From Kitasatospora herbaricolor (GTDB taxonomy: Bacteria; Actinomycetota; Actinomycetes; Streptomycetales; Streptomycetaceae), in the NCBI RefSeq assembly GCF_030813695.1, contig NZ_JAUSVA010000002.1, positions 1,550,001-1,614,000 of the forward strand: a stretch of 64,000 nt of DNA, written 5' to 3'. Both the position numbers and the translations under genes were made by a program. Shown piece by piece: positions 11,011-20,635 of the stretch. The notes beneath the pieces were generated by a model that ran no database searches, was not told where the DNA came from, and saw only the letters and a list, made by a program, of their open reading frames with translations. Every line of letters starts with the position of its first letter. Within the stretch, counting starts at the first letter, position 1.

Positions 11011-11631
11011 ATGGAGAACACGGAGAAGCTCGACGGGGTCGAGATCCTGCCCTTCGCCGACGAGGAGGCGTTCACGCGCTGGCTGAGCAGCCATCACACC
11101 CGCCACGAGGGAGTCTGGTTGAAGCTGGCGAAGAAGGGCTCCGGGATCCCGTCGCTCACCAGCGACCAGGCGGTGGACGTGGGCCTGTGCTACGGCTGGA
11201 TCTCCGGCCTGCGACGCGGCCTGGACGAGCGGCACTACCTGCAGAAGTACGTCCCCCGGCGGCCGGGCAGCCTCTGGTCGCAGGTCAACGTCGAGAAGGT
11301 GGCGGTCCTCACCGCCGAGGGCCGGATGCGCGAACCGGGCCTCGCCGAGGTCCGCCGCGCCCAGGCCGACGGCCGGTGGGCACGCGCCTACCGGTCCCAG
11401 CGCACGGCCGCCGTCCCCGAGGACCTCGCCGCCGCGCTCGCGGCCGACCCCGCCGCCGACCGCGCCTTCCAGGCCCTCGACCGCACCGGCCGCTACCTCA
11501 CCGCCCTCCCCCTCCTCCAGGCACCCACGCCCGAGGTACGCCGGGCCAGGCTGGAGCGCACGGTCCTCCGCCTCGCCGCGGACGGACGCGGCGACAAGGA
11601 GAAGGAGGCGACCGGCGGCGCGGTGACGTAG
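11011..11631 (+). CDS. YdeI/OmdA-family protein
   Basis: 206 residues, of the YdeI (OmpD-associated) type common in actinomycetes, with no established reaction. Some relatives are linked to tolerance of cationic peptides or bacteriocins. Visible marks are LPFADEEAFTRWLSSHHTRH near the start and the hallmark DVGLCYGWISGLRRGLDE around residues 56-73, followed by a basic region YVPRRPGSLWSQVN. The ATG is probably leaderless: TAGCCT at 10999-11004 ends 6 nt before it and no ribosome site is present. It stands alone between the methyltransferase and the transhydrogenase operon. Confidence 0.85.
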   Translation: MENTEKLDGVEILPFADEEAFTRWLSSHHTRHEGVWLKLAKKGSGIPSLTSDQAVDVGLCYGWISGLRRGLDERHYLQKYVPRRPGSLWSQVNVEKVAVLTAEGRMREPGLAEVRRAQADGRWARAYRSQRTAAVPEDLAAALAADPAADRAFQALDRTGRYLTALPLLQAPTPEVRRARLERTVLRLAADGRGDKEKEATGGAVT

Positions 11632-11923
11632 GTACCGGTGGCACGGCCCGAACGGTGGAGTGCCGGCCGTACAACTCGTCCGACGCCTGGTCGAGTTCAC
11701 CCGACGCCGGTCGAACCGCCCGGCGAATCCCTCCGGCCCGGGCCGCTGACCTGGGTGGGGACCACCCGTCCGCCGCCTCCGTTCACGCAGTGAGGCTAAT
11801 CACTGCCTCACGGTATCGGTCCGGGCGCCGGGTAGGTGTACGTTCCTGCGCCAGCGGGTGAATCAGTCCTCCGCTGTCGCAGATGCCCGGTCAGCAGCGC
11901 CTCCGACGAGAGAGACACCAGAC

Positions 11924-13492
11924 ATGTCTGCACAGGTCCCGACCCACCACCCACCCCAGCGCATCGGCGTGGTCGCCGAGTCGACACCCGGGGAGACCCG
12001 CGTCGCGGCGACGCCCGCGACGGTGCGGCAGTTGCTCGGCCTCGGCTACCAGGTCGTCGTCGAGTCGCAGGCGGGCACCGCCTCCGGATTCACCGACGAG
12101 GCCTACACCGAGGCCGGCGCGAGCATCGGCGACGCCTGGGCCGCCGAGGTGGTCCTCAAGGTCAACGCGCCGTCGGACGACGAGACGGCCCGGCTGCGCG
12201 CCGGCACCACCCTCGTCGGCCTGCTCGCTCCGGCGCAGCGCCCCGAGCTGGTGCGGGAGCTGTCGTCGCGCGGCGTCACGGCGCTGGCGCTGGACGCCGT
12301 CCCGCGGATCTCGCGGGCGCAGTCGATGGACGTGCTCAGCTCGATGGCGAACATCGCGGGGTACCGGGCGGTGATCGAGGCGGCCCACGTGTTCGGACGC
12401 TTCTTCACCGGCCAGGTCACCGCCGCGGGCAAGGTCCCGGCGGCCAAGGTGCTCGTGGCGGGCGTCGGCGTGGCCGGGCTCGCCGCCATCGGCGCGGCGT
12501 CCAGTCTGGGCGCGATCGTCCGCGCCACCGATCCGCGGCCGGAGGTCGCGGACCAGGTGCGCTCGCTGGGCGGTGAGTACCTGCCCGTGGACGTCGCCCA
12601 GGAGTCCGGCACGGACGGCTACGCCCGGGCGACCTCGGAGGACTACGACCGCGCCGCCGCCGCGCTCTACCACGAGCAGGCCAAGGACGTGGACATCATC
12701 GTCACGACCGCGCTGATCCCCGGCCGTCCCGCCCCGCGGCTGGTCACGGCCGAGGACGTGGCCGCGATGAAGCCGGGCAGTGTGATCGTCGACATGGCGG
12801 CCGCGCAGGGCGGCAACGTCGAGGGCACCGTGCCCGGCCGGGCGGTGGTCACCGGCAACGGTGTCACCATCATCGGCTACACCGACCTGGCCGGACGGCT
12901 GGCCACCCAGGCGTCACAGCTGTTCGCCACCAACCTGGTGAACCTGCTGAAGCTGCTGACCCCCGGCAAGGACGGCCGGCTGGTCGTCGACTTCGACGAC
13001 GTGGTCCAGCGGGCCGTGACGGTGGTCCGGGAGGGCGAGGTCACCTGGCCGCCACCGCCGGTGGCCGTGTCGGCGGCGCCCGGCGCCGCACCCTCGGCCC
13101 CGGCCGCGCCGGCGGAGCCGAAGCAGTCCCGGCTCACCCCTGCGGTGCGGTTCGGCCTGCTCGGCCTGGGGATGCTGGCGGTCTTCCTGCTGATCGCCTT
13201 CGCGCCGGCCCAACTCGCGGAGAACTTCACGGTGTTCGCGCTGGCGGTGGTGATCGGCTACTACGTCATCGGCAAGGTCCACCACGCCCTGCACACCCCG
13301 CTGATGTCGGTGACCAACGCGATCTCCGGGATCGTGGTGATCGGCGCCCTGGTGCAGATCGGGCACGAGAGCTGGGTCGTCACCACGCTGTCGGCCGTGG
13401 CGATCCTGCTGACGAGCGTGAACATCTTCGGCGGCTTCGCCGTCACCCGCCGCATGCTGAACATGTTCTCGACCGCCCCCGAAAGGCGCTGA
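11924..13492 (+). CDS. pntA: NAD(P) transhydrogenase subunit alpha
   Basis: Soluble NAD(H)-binding domain plus the first membrane segments of the proton-translocating transhydrogenase, which moves hydride between NADH and NADP+ at the cost of the proton gradient and so supplies NADPH. 522 residues. The N-terminal alanine-dehydrogenase/PNT domain opens [18 protein letters not shown]. The dinucleotide fold contains [21 protein letters not shown] Pro/Ala linker near 385-405 leads to about four transmembrane helices. Domains I and IIa are thus on one chain, as in E. coli, rather than split as in Rhodospirillum. The ATG 11924 gives a normal N-terminus; an in-frame upstream ATG at 11858 lacks support. 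pntB follows after 5 nt. Confidence 0.95.
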   Translation: MSAQVPTHHPPQRIGVVAESTPGETRVAATPATVRQLLGLGYQVVVESQAGTASGFTDEAYTEAGASIGDAWAAEVVLKVNAPSDDETARLRAGTTLVGLLAPAQRPELVRELSSRGVTALALDAVPRISRAQSMDVLSSMANIAGYRAVIEAAHVFGRFFTGQVTAAGKVPAAKVLVAGVGVAGLAAIGAASSLGAIVRATDPRPEVADQVRSLGGEYLPVDVAQESGTDGYARATSEDYDRAAAALYHEQAKDVDIIVTTALIPGRPAPRLVTAEDVAAMKPGSVIVDMAAAQGGNVEGTVPGRAVVTGNGVTIIGYTDLAGRLATQASQLFATNLVNLLKLLTPGKDGRLVVDFDDVVQRAVTVVREGEVTWPPPPVAVSAAPGAAPSAPAAPAEPKQSRLTPAVRFGLLGLGMLAVFLLIAFAPAQLAENFTVFALAVVIGYYVIGKVHHALHTPLMSVTNAISGIVVIGALVQIGHESWVVTTLSAVAILLTSVNIFGGFAVTRRMLNMFSTAPERR

Positions 13493-13497
13493 GCCCG

Positions 13498-14955
13498 ATG
13501 ACATCCACCACGGCCTCGCACGCCGCGGACCTGGTCGCCGCCCTGCTGTTCATCCTCAGCCTGGCCGGGCTGTCGCAGCACCGGACCTCGCGCGCCGGCG
13601 TCGTCTACGGCATCGCCGGCATGGCCCTCGCGCTGGTCGCCACCGTCGTGCTCGCGGCGCAGAGCATCACCGCGGGCGCGGTCGCCCTGATCGTCGTCGC
13701 GATGGTGCTCGGCGGCGCGGCAGGACTCTGGCGGGCGCGGCGGGTCGAGATGACGCAGATGCCCGAACTCATCGCCGTGCTGCACAGCTTCGTCGGTCTC
13801 GCCGCCGTCCTGGTCGGCTGGAACGGCTACCTGGAGGTCGAGGCGCACGGCACCGCCCAGACGCTGGTCACCGGCGACCTGCTGGGCATCCACCACGCCG
13901 AGGTCTTCATCGGCATCTTCATCGGCGGGGTCACCTTCACCGGCTCCGTCGTGGCCTTCCTGAAGCTGTCCGCCCGGATCGCCTCGCGCCCGCTGACGCT
14001 GCCCGGCAAGAACATCCTCAACCTGGGCGCGCTGGCCGCGTTCGCGGGGCTGACGGCCTGGTTCACCGCGGGTCCGAACCTGGGCCTGATGATCGCGGTG
14101 ACCGTCCTGGCCCTGGCCCTCGGCTGGCACCTGGTCGCCTCGATCGGCGGCGGCGACATGCCCGTCGTGGTCTCGATGCTGAACAGCTACTCGGGCTGGG
14201 CCGCCGCCGCCGCGGGCTTCCTGCTCGACAACAACCTGCTGATCGTCACCGGGGCCCTGGTCGGCTCCTCCGGCGCCTACCTGTCGTACATCATGTGCCG
14301 GGCGATGAACCGCTCCTTCCTCTCGGTCATCGCCGGCGGGTTCGGCGTCGAGGCCCCCGCGGGCGGGGACGAGGAGCAGGGGGAGCACCGCGAGATCCGC
14401 GCCGAGGAGACCGCCGAGCTGCTCGCCCGGGCCCGGTCCGTGATCATCACGCCCGGCTACGGGATGGCGGTGGCCCAGGCACAGCACCCGGTGGCGGAGC
14501 TGACGCGCCGGTTGCGCGAGCGCGGCGTCGAGGTGCGCTTCGGCGTGCACCCGGTGGCCGGACGCCTGCCGGGGCACATGAACGTGCTGCTGGCGGAGGC
14601 GAAGGTGCCGTACGACATCGTCCTGGAGATGGACGAGATCAACGACGACTTCTCCGACACCTCCGTCGTCCTCGTCATCGGCGCCAACGACACCGTCAAC
14701 CCGGCCGCCCTCGACGACCCGTCCAGCCCCATCGCCGGGATGCCGGTGCTGCGGGTGTGGGAGGCGGAGCAGGTGATCGTCTTCAAGCGCTCGATGGCGT
14801 CCGGCTACGCGGGCGTCCAGAACCCGCTGTTCTTCCGCGAGAACAGCGGCATGCTCTTCGGCGACGCCAAGCAGAGCGTGGACGCGATCCTCCAGGCCCT
14901 GCCCGGCCGGCCCCAGGACGCCCTCGCCACCCGTCAGCCGACGGCGGCCGGCTAG
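13498..14955 (+). CDS. pntB: NAD(P) transhydrogenase subunit beta
   Basis: Membrane and NADP(H)-binding subunit of the proton-translocating transhydrogenase, 485 residues. The first 290 residues form about nine transmembrane helices (domain IIb). The C-terminal domain III binds NADP(H) and contains [37 protein letters not shown] and [16 protein letters not shown]. It starts 5 nt after pntA, so the two are cotranscribed and probably translationally coupled. The last 280 bases of this gene have a close copy at 37927-38206, attached to unrelated DNA (see that entry). Confidence 0.96.
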   Translation: MTSTTASHAADLVAALLFILSLAGLSQHRTSRAGVVYGIAGMALALVATVVLAAQSITAGAVALIVVAMVLGGAAGLWRARRVEMTQMPELIAVLHSFVGLAAVLVGWNGYLEVEAHGTAQTLVTGDLLGIHHAEVFIGIFIGGVTFTGSVVAFLKLSARIASRPLTLPGKNILNLGALAAFAGLTAWFTAGPNLGLMIAVTVLALALGWHLVASIGGGDMPVVVSMLNSYSGWAAAAAGFLLDNNLLIVTGALVGSSGAYLSYIMCRAMNRSFLSVIAGGFGVEAPAGGDEEQGEHREIRAEETAELLARARSVIITPGYGMAVAQAQHPVAELTRRLRERGVEVRFGVHPVAGRLPGHMNVLLAEAKVPYDIVLEMDEINDDFSDTSVVLVIGANDTVNPAALDDPSSPIAGMPVLRVWEAEQVIVFKRSMASGYAGVQNPLFFRENSGMLFGDAKQSVDAILQALPGRPQDALATRQPTAAG

Positions 14956-15088
14956 GGCCCGGTCCGGCGGACGGGCCCCAGGCCCCGCACCGCCCCCGAG
15001 CGGACCGACCGGGCACGACGGCCCGGTCGGTCCGCTCCCGGGGCCCGGCCGGCGGGCGTACGTGACCTCCGGCCGGGCCGTCGCCCCC

Positions 15089-16702
15089 TCACATCCGCCA
15101 GCTCTGGCCGGTGAAGTCCCCGCAGGTGTTGAGCACCAGCTTGACGTAGTCGGCCGGAGGGCCGGCCGTGTCCAGGCACAGGCCGCTGGGCAGATTGGTG
15201 AACCGGTAGGTGAGGGGGTCGTACTCCCACAGCTGTCCGGTGAAGTTCCCGCACGGCCTGAGCACCACGTCGAGTCCGGCGACCGGCGGTCCCGCGGTGT
15301 CGAGGCACAGCCCGCTGGGCGGGTTGACGACGGAGTGGCCGGACCCGCCGTAGCTCCAGATCTGGCCGCTGAAGTATCCGCAGTCGCTGATGCGCAGGGT
15401 CACGTCGGCCCGCTGCGGGCCTTCGGTGTCGACGCACAGTCCGCTGGAGGTGTTGGTGACCCGGCCCGGCGCGGACGCCGACGGTGCGGCGGGGCTCTTC
15501 ACCGGGAGCGCCGGCAACGGCGCCGGGCTGCTCGGCGCCGGGGCCGACGGCAGCCCCCGGCTGCCGGCGGGAGCGGTCGGCAGCGGCGTGGTGCCCTGCC
15601 GCTGGGACGGAGCCGCGCCCTGCGCCCGGTCTCCGATGCCGGCCAGCGCGGCCCTGATGCCCATCGCGCCGCCGGCGGCGAGCACCACGGCGCACACCGC
15701 GGTCAAGGCCCGCAGCGCGGTGCGGCGCGGCCGGTGCGGCACCGGCGGACCGAACGGGGGGACGTGCCCCAGCGACGTGGTGCGCGCGGCCGACGGGTCG
15801 GGCGCGGTGACCGTCATCGAGAGCGTGCCCAGCTGGTCCGACAGCTCGCTCTCGCGATCGACGATCATGGTGCTGACGGCGGACGGGACCCACCGGCCCG
15901 TCGTCGCGGCGGGCCCGGCCAGCTGGTGCAGGACGTCGGCCAGGGCGGGCCGTGCTGCCGGGTCCTTGGCCAGGCACGCCCCGACCAGCTCGGTGAGGGG
16001 CGCCGGGAGCCCGGTCAGGTCGGGGTCGCCGTGCACGATCCGGTACACGACCGATTCGATCGACCCCGCACCGAAGGGGCCGCGTCCGGTCGCGGCGAAC
16101 ATCAGCACCGCGCCCAGGGCGAACACGTCGCCGGGCGGCCCGACGTCCAGCCCCTTCGCCTGCTCGGGGGAGAGGAATCCGGGAGTTCCCACGATGCTGG
16201 TCGAGACGTGCGTCGCGTCCATGACCCGGGAGATGCCGAAGTCGATCACCCGGGGGCCGTCGCCGGCGAGGATGATGTTGCCGGGCTTGAGGTCACGGTG
16301 CACCAGGCCCGCGCCGTGGATCGCGGTCAGCGCCTCCGCCAGTCCGGCCCCCAGGGCGCCGACGGCCTCGGCGGGCAACGGCCCGTGCGCGTCGACCGCC
16401 TGCTGCAACGACGGGCCGGGGACGTAGGCGGTGACCAGCCAGGGCGGGTCGGCACCGGGATCCGCGTCCACCACCTGGGCGGTGTAGAAGCCACCGACCC
16501 GTCGCGCGGCGGCGACCTCCTGGGCGAACCGGCGGCGGAACCGCGCGTCGCCGGCGATCTCGGGGTGGACCACCTTCACCGCGACCGCCCGGCCACCGCG
16601 CGACCGGCCCACGTACACCTGGCCCATCCCGCCGCGACCGAGCCGCCCCAGCAGGTGGTACTGGCCCACCTGTCGCGGATCGCCGACCTTGAGGGGTTCC
16701 AT
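15089..16702 (-). CDS. Membrane Ser/Thr protein kinase with ricin-type lectin tail
   Basis: 537 residues. The N-terminal Hanks-type kinase domain (about 12-265) has a glycine loop GRLGRGGMGQVYVG, catalytic Lys in AVAVKVV, VHRDLKPGNI and the metal motif IDFGIS. A variable linker leads to one transmembrane helix (about 340-360, ALTAVCAVVLAAGGAMG). An external Pro/Ser-rich stretch follows, then a beta-trefoil lectin-like domain with three repeats of the form SGLC(V/L)DT.GP. By domain logic the kinase is cytoplasmic and the lectin-like part lies outside, perhaps sensing a glycan. This is inference; actinomycete kinases with other sensor domains are well known. The start is ATG 16702, where the protein begins MEPLKVGDPRQVGQYHLLG. 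Confidence 0.9.
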   Translation of the reverse strand: MEPLKVGDPRQVGQYHLLGRLGRGGMGQVYVGRSRGGRAVAVKVVHPEIAGDARFRRRFAQEVAAARRVGGFYTAQVVDADPGADPPWLVTAYVPGPSLQQAVDAHGPLPAEAVGALGAGLAEALTAIHGAGLVHRDLKPGNIILAGDGPRVIDFGISRVMDATHVSTSIVGTPGFLSPEQAKGLDVGPPGDVFALGAVLMFAATGRGPFGAGSIESVVYRIVHGDPDLTGLPAPLTELVGACLAKDPAARPALADVLHQLAGPAATTGRWVPSAVSTMIVDRESELSDQLGTLSMTVTAPDPSAARTTSLGHVPPFGPPVPHRPRRTALRALTAVCAVVLAAGGAMGIRAALAGIGDRAQGAAPSQRQGTTPLPTAPAGSRGLPSAPAPSSPAPLPALPVKSPAAPSASAPGRVTNTSSGLCVDTEGPQRADVTLRISDCGYFSGQIWSYGGSGHSVVNPPSGLCLDTAGPPVAGLDVVLRPCGNFTGQLWEYDPLTYRFTNLPSGLCLDTAGPPADYVKLVLNTCGDFTGQSWRM

Positions 16703-17036
16703 GAACAACGGCCCTGCCGAATCCCGAGACACCGATGGCTGCCCAGGTGATTCTTCCAGCTGCCGCCCGCCCGCGAAGGCGGGTCGACGAAGCTGATGAT
16801 TCCTCAAGCCTGTTGCGGGGGGAGCTGTTGCGAAGCAGAGGGGACGGTTCGCACCGGGCGGCCGGCGGCCCGGCCACGGGCTGCGCGAGGTCGGCGGCCC
16901 GCGGGACGTGGAGCGGTACGGCGCCGCGGGCCGCCGCTACCTGAACAAGCGGTCACCGCCGGCGGCCAGGCGATGGGTGGCGCTGTGGCGTTGCCCCGGT
17001 CCCGGACGAGGTTGACGGCGCAGAGACCCGGGGTGA
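16703..17036. other. Gap, no gene seen
   Basis: 334 bases before the kinase gene and after the hydrolase remnant. Open frames here have no ribosome site or recognisable product. It should contain the kinase promoter, but no clear box was identified. Confidence 0.4.
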
Positions 17037-17234
17037 TCACCCCAGCCAGGGCCCGCCGTGGATCCATACCGGCGGGGGCACCGGGTCCGGTGCCCCCGCC
17101 GGCACGAACAGGTCCAGCAGCAGCGGCCGGAAGCCCTCGATCTCCGCGTAGGTCGGATCGCGGTACGCCAGCCGGCTCCCCTCCGCGCGCGGATCCGGAA
17201 TCCGCGGTGCGACGACGGCCATGCACTCTCCCAT
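17037..17234 (-). pseudogene. N-terminal remnant of an alpha/beta hydrolase
   Basis: About 65 residues reading leftward resemble the start of a carboxylesterase-type alpha/beta hydrolase: a domain opening GFRPLLLDLFVPAG leads to PPPVWIHGGPWLG, the oxyanion-hole HGG motif. Translation then stops at TGA 17037-17039. A functional enzyme needs about 200 more residues, including the catalytic Ser, Asp and His. None of these could be read in the following bases in any frame. It is best seen as a truncated gene. Confidence 0.6.
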
Positions 17235-17418
17235 CAGGGGCGGTGCGGGGCCTCACCCACCGGTCGACCGGTCCGCCCCGGCGGGTCCACCGCTCACTCG
17301 AACTGCCGTACCGCACAGCCCTGTTCTACCAGCCTCTGCCGCTTCCTCGCCTTCGCCGCCGACGCCTGACCCTCCCGCCGGCCTCGCCACGGGCCCGGCC
17401 GGCCGTGCCCTGCCGCAC

Positions 17419-18273
17419 TCAGCCGGAGTACACCCGCCGCTGCGCGTGCTCGGCCCAGTCCACGATCTGGATCGCCGCTCCGGCGGCCTCCTGACCCAGG
17501 CAGCGCCTGTGGTGACGGCGCGCGATGCCGTCCAGGTCGAGGTGGCGGCCGAAGGCGGGATGTCCGGCCAGCCGGCCGGCGTACGCCCACACCTGGGAGT
17601 GCCCGGCGATGTCCTGGACGGCGGCGGCGTCCAGGTGCCAGCGGTGCACGGTGTCCAGCCGGACGAGGGTCACCCAGAGCTCCACGTCCGCGAGGGTCAG
17701 CTCCTCGCCCAGCAGGTACGGCTGGAAGTCCAGACGGCGCTCGATCGCGGCCAGCCCGTCGAGCAGGACCTCCAGCGCCCCGGCGCGCTCGGCGGGGGTG
17801 GCGTCGGCCTGACCCGCGCGCTGAGCAGGGGTGTTGATGCTCAGCTCGCACAGCTGCCGGACCGCCGCGATCGCCGGACCGGCGCCGCGCGGGTGGAGGT
17901 CCGGGCCGGGGAACCGCCCGGCCAGGTCGAGGAGGATCTCGGCCGGGTCGGTGCTGACGATCCGGCCGCTCCAGTCGTCGCTGAGCACGGGCGCCGCGGC
18001 CGGTCCGGGGTGCTGGTGCGAGGTCGCCTCGTACAGCGGCCGCAGGGCCAGGTACCCGTCGTCGCCGTCGTCCGGCAGCGCGGGCAGCAGGGTCACCGGC
18101 AGGATGTCGTCGAGGCCGAGCAGGCTGTGGGTGACGGCGATCTGCAGACAGTGCGGACAGGCGAGGGTGAGGTGGAGCCGGTAGCGGTGCGGTACGGGGT
18201 AGTAGCCGCTGCGGGCGTCATGGCCGATGCGGCCGCGGAGGGCGCCTGCGGAGAACGGGGACGAGGCGGACAT
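17419..18273 (-). CDS. Glutathione-S-transferase-like protein (Omega/YqjG type)
   Basis: 284 residues with a thioredoxin-fold N-terminus and a helical GST C-terminal domain. The redox motif is CPHC (Cys39, Cys42) in LHLTLACPHC; the related E. coli YqjG and yeast ECM4 reduce glutathionyl-hydroquinones through a single Cys in a CPW context. The C-terminal half has LLGEELTLADVELWVTLVRL, typical of the helical domain. Streptomycetes make mycothiol rather than glutathione, so mycothiol conjugates are a plausible substrate, but that is inference. Upstream, on the same strand, lies a small leader peptide of a Cys-containing type, which suggests attenuation by cysteine or thiol supply. Confidence 0.82.
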   Translation of the reverse strand: MSASSPFSAGALRGRIGHDARSGYYPVPHRYRLHLTLACPHCLQIAVTHSLLGLDDILPVTLLPALPDDGDDGYLALRPLYEATSHQHPGPAAAPVLSDDWSGRIVSTDPAEILLDLAGRFPGPDLHPRGAGPAIAAVRQLCELSINTPAQRAGQADATPAERAGALEVLLDGLAAIERRLDFQPYLLGEELTLADVELWVTLVRLDTVHRWHLDAAAVQDIAGHSQVWAYAGRLAGHPAFGRHLDLDGIARRHHRRCLGQEAAGAAIQIVDWAEHAQRRVYSG

Positions 18274-18372
18274 GGGTCTCCCAGGAGTCGGCGGTACGCG
18301 GACACGCGTACGGCGAGGAGGGTGGGGGGAGAGAAGGTCGCAGCTCAGGACATGCGACTGCCCGCAGCGGGG

Positions 18373-18495
18373 TCAGAGGAGAACGGCTGCCGGGCTGTCG
18401 GGGGCAGGCGCCCCTGCCATGCTGCTGCACACCCGTTGCAGGTCGATGTGGCGACGGCAGGTCAGCATCGGGAGCAACCGGACGGCGTGAGCCAC
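18373..18495 (-). CDS. Short leader peptide with LTCRRHIDLQRVC motif
   Basis: A small frame reading leftward contains LTCRRHIDLQRVCSSMAG. This matches, from memory, the family of tiny Streptomyces leader peptides with the pattern L(T)SRRHIDL(x)RVxSAxC, which sit upstream of sulfur and redox genes and are annotated simply as putative leader peptides. The start could be GTG 18495 (40 residues) or ATG 18468 (31 residues). It ends 99 nt before the GST-like gene. The two Cys codons inside the motif fit control by cysteinyl-tRNA availability, which is inference. No rho-independent hairpin pair was worked out. Confidence 0.6.
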   Translation of the reverse strand: MAHAVRLLPMLTCRRHIDLQRVCSSMAGAPAPDSPAAVLL

Positions 18496-18801
18496 GCCAT
18501 CGATCACCGGCTCCGCATGCCTCACGGTTCTCCCGCCTACGTTCGACGATTCCTGCTTCGGAGTCTCGACCCGCATCCGCGCCACGTCAAGGGTCTCGGC
18601 AAGGGAGACCCGACCGTCCCGCATGGTGGGACGCGCCTCTCGCACCCGCGGTCCGGTCGGCCCCGCGCCGGTCGGCGGACGCCGGACGCGGCGGGTCGGC
18701 GGCGCCACGGAGGGGCGGAAGACCCGGGCGGCGGAACCGAGTTCGAGGGCCGAGCCGACCGGCGCCGCCCAGGACCGGCCGGTGGCCGGCTCCCGGAAGA
18801 C

Positions 18802-18839
18802 GTCAGGAGCGCCCCGGACTCCGCCGGGGCGCTCCTGAC
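18802..18839. terminator. 16-bp perfect hairpin after the LLM oxidoreductase
   Basis: Arms 18802-18817 and 18824-18839 pair perfectly around a 6-nt loop. It lies 16 bases beyond the 3' end of the LLM oxidoreductase gene. Confidence 0.85.
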
Positions 18840-18854
18840 CGTGCCGGGAAGGCC

Positions 18855-19874
18855 TCAGGGAGCGGGCCGCCACCCGAGCGCGGGCCCGAGACCGGTGGCG
18901 ATGTCGGTCAGGATCTGCACGTAGTCCTCGTGGTCGAAGGAGAACGGCAGTGCGAAGACGACTTCGTCGACCTCCCTGAACCCGGCGTGCGCGTACAGCT
19001 GTTCGGCGATCTCGGCGGACGTCCCGATCAGGTCCCGCGCGAACATCGTCCGGGCCGGCCCCTGCGGCTCGGCGGTGCGCGCGGTCCGGCTCCGCACGTA
19101 CTCCTGGTACTTGGCCCGCTGTCGCGCCGACGCGCCGTCGGTGGGGATGACCACCAGCCCCTGGGAAACCCGGGCGCGCGCGCCTTCGGGGTGACGGGCC
19201 CGGAAGGCGGCGATCTGCGAGCGCTGGGTCTCGGCGAAGTCCTCCGACTCCTCGGCCTGCAGCACGTTGCTGGTCAGCAGGCTCAGTCCCTGCTCGCCCG
19301 CCCACCGGGCCGAGCGCAGACTGCCGCCGCCGTACCAGATCCGGTCCGCCAGGCCGGGCGCGACCGGCTGGACCCGGTCGGAGTACACCTCGATGCCCTC
19401 GACCCCGCTGAAGTCGGTGGCCGGCTTGCCGCGGACGAAGTCCAGCAGGCGCCGTACCCGCTCGTAGCTGAAGTCCTCGGCCTCGGCGGTGTCGGGGTAG
19501 AGCGCGGACGCGATCCGGTCGTACTGCCCGGGGCGCCCGACGCTGATGCCGGGATTGAGCCTGCCGCCGGACAGCAGGTCGACGGTCGCCAGGTCCTCGG
19601 CCAGTCGCAGCGGGTTCTCCCACCCCAACGGGATGACCGCGGTGCCCAGTTCGATGCGACTGGTCCGCTGGGTGGCCGCCGCCAGCACCGCGACGGGCGA
19701 GGAGATCCCGTACTGCAGGTGCCGGTGACGCACCCACGCGCTGTCGAATCCCAGCTGCTCGCCGAGCTCGATGATCCGCAGCGTGGACTCGTGGCCCTGG
19801 CCGGGGTCGGCCGGGTCGAACAGTCCGATGGTCAGGAATCCCAGCCGCTGAAGGGGCTGCGAGTGCGCCGGCAC
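18855..19874 (-). CDS. LLM-class flavin-dependent oxidoreductase
   Basis: 339 residues of the bacterial-luciferase-like fold, which oxidise organic substrates with reduced FMN or F420. Typical marks are LGFLTIGLFDPADPGQGHES at the start, the loop WVRHRHLQYGISSPV, IELGTAVIPLGWENPLRLAE and LATVDLLSGGRL. The exact cofactor and substrate cannot be told. I chose GTG 19874 because GGAGG lies 5 nt upstream and the family fold begins directly after it. A longer frame reaches 19976 but would add an unlikely basic extension. The gene ends at a strong terminator. Confidence 0.87.
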   Translation of the reverse strand: MPAHSQPLQRLGFLTIGLFDPADPGQGHESTLRIIELGEQLGFDSAWVRHRHLQYGISSPVAVLAAATQRTSRIELGTAVIPLGWENPLRLAEDLATVDLLSGGRLNPGISVGRPGQYDRIASALYPDTAEAEDFSYERVRRLLDFVRGKPATDFSGVEGIEVYSDRVQPVAPGLADRIWYGGGSLRSARWAGEQGLSLLTSNVLQAEESEDFAETQRSQIAAFRARHPEGARARVSQGLVVIPTDGASARQRAKYQEYVRSRTARTAEPQGPARTMFARDLIGTSAEIAEQLYAHAGFREVDEVVFALPFSFDHEDYVQILTDIATGLGPALGWRPAP

Positions 19875-20635
19875 CGGTTCCTCCGTCCTCCGCGACAGGC
19901 CCGCCGCCGAGCGGCGCGGTTCGACTTGCACGGTCCGGATTCCGATCACCGGACTTCCGTCCCCACACTCACACACCGATCAACGGCACTCAAGCGCTTC
20001 ACGGAAACGCCATCCGGGGCAACACTCCCGCCATGTCCCGGCGCGGGATGCGGCCTGCGTCACCTCGGACGGGGCCGTGCTCGGAGCCGCCCGGGCCTCC
20101 GGCATCGCCTACCCCCGCCATGCCCGGGCCACCGCCCACCCGGCCGTCCCGGCTGCCGGACGGCCGGACCGGCCACCTCGGTTCGGGAACCGCGCCGTGG
20201 TCGACACCAAGCCGTCCGCGTCGTCCAGCCAGGGGTGGCGGCCCACGCCCGGCTGGAGGACGGACCCGGCGCGCGGGGACAGCGCGGCGAAGCGGGCCAG
20301 GACCTGCGGCGTCGAGGCCTGGTCGCACTCCCCCGCGAGGACCAGGACGGGTAGGTCGAGCGCGGTCGAGGGCCGCCCGGGTGGCGTCCGGGTCGAAGGC
20401 TCCCGCCGATCCGAAGACCTCCGCCGCCGCCGGGACGGTGGTGATCCCAGCAGGAGGCAGGTTTCGTCGTGGAGTTGAAGCGGTGCCCGGCGCCGAGGGA
20501 CGCCCGCGGACAGGTCGTCGCGGACGGGGCGGCGCCGGCCGGGCCGGGCGCTCACCGGGGAGCAGCGTCCCGTCTCCGGGACGGTGCCGGCCTACGGCCC
20601 CTCGGCCCGCAGCGGGCAGCGGCGGGCAGCAGCCG
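19875..20635. other. Gap containing a decayed hydrolase
   Basis: No intact gene is seen in 760 bases. The centre carries an alpha/beta-hydrolase relic (separate entry). The flanks, about 19980-20160 and 20500-20635, hold nothing I can name. Confidence 0.45.
20165..20475 (-). pseudogene. Frameshifted C-terminal part of an alpha/beta hydrolase
   Basis: Reading leftward from 20475, the product is recognisable only if the frame is changed twice. HDETCLLLG is followed, in another frame, by ITTVPAAAEVFGSAGAFDPD and then ATRAALDR. The original frame then resumes with ALDLPVLVLAGECDQASTP, VLARFAALSPRAGSVLQPGV and HPWLDDADG. The order and spacing match the second half of an alpha/beta hydrolase, with the last motif normally carrying the catalytic His. 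Two frameshifts and no 5' half mark it as dead. Confidence 0.65.

Larger units (their letters stand above)
18274..18854. other. Leader region with short peptide gene and LLM terminator
   Basis: This 580-base region holds the leader peptide at 18373-18495 and the terminator at 18802-18839. The remaining 300 bases show no convincing gene. The promoter of the leader/GST unit should lie between about 18500 and 18650. Confidence 0.5.

Noticed and set aside
15062..16750. A long rightward frame opposite the Ser/Thr kinase
   Set aside because: The opposite strand carries complete kinase motifs; the rightward frame has no credible product.
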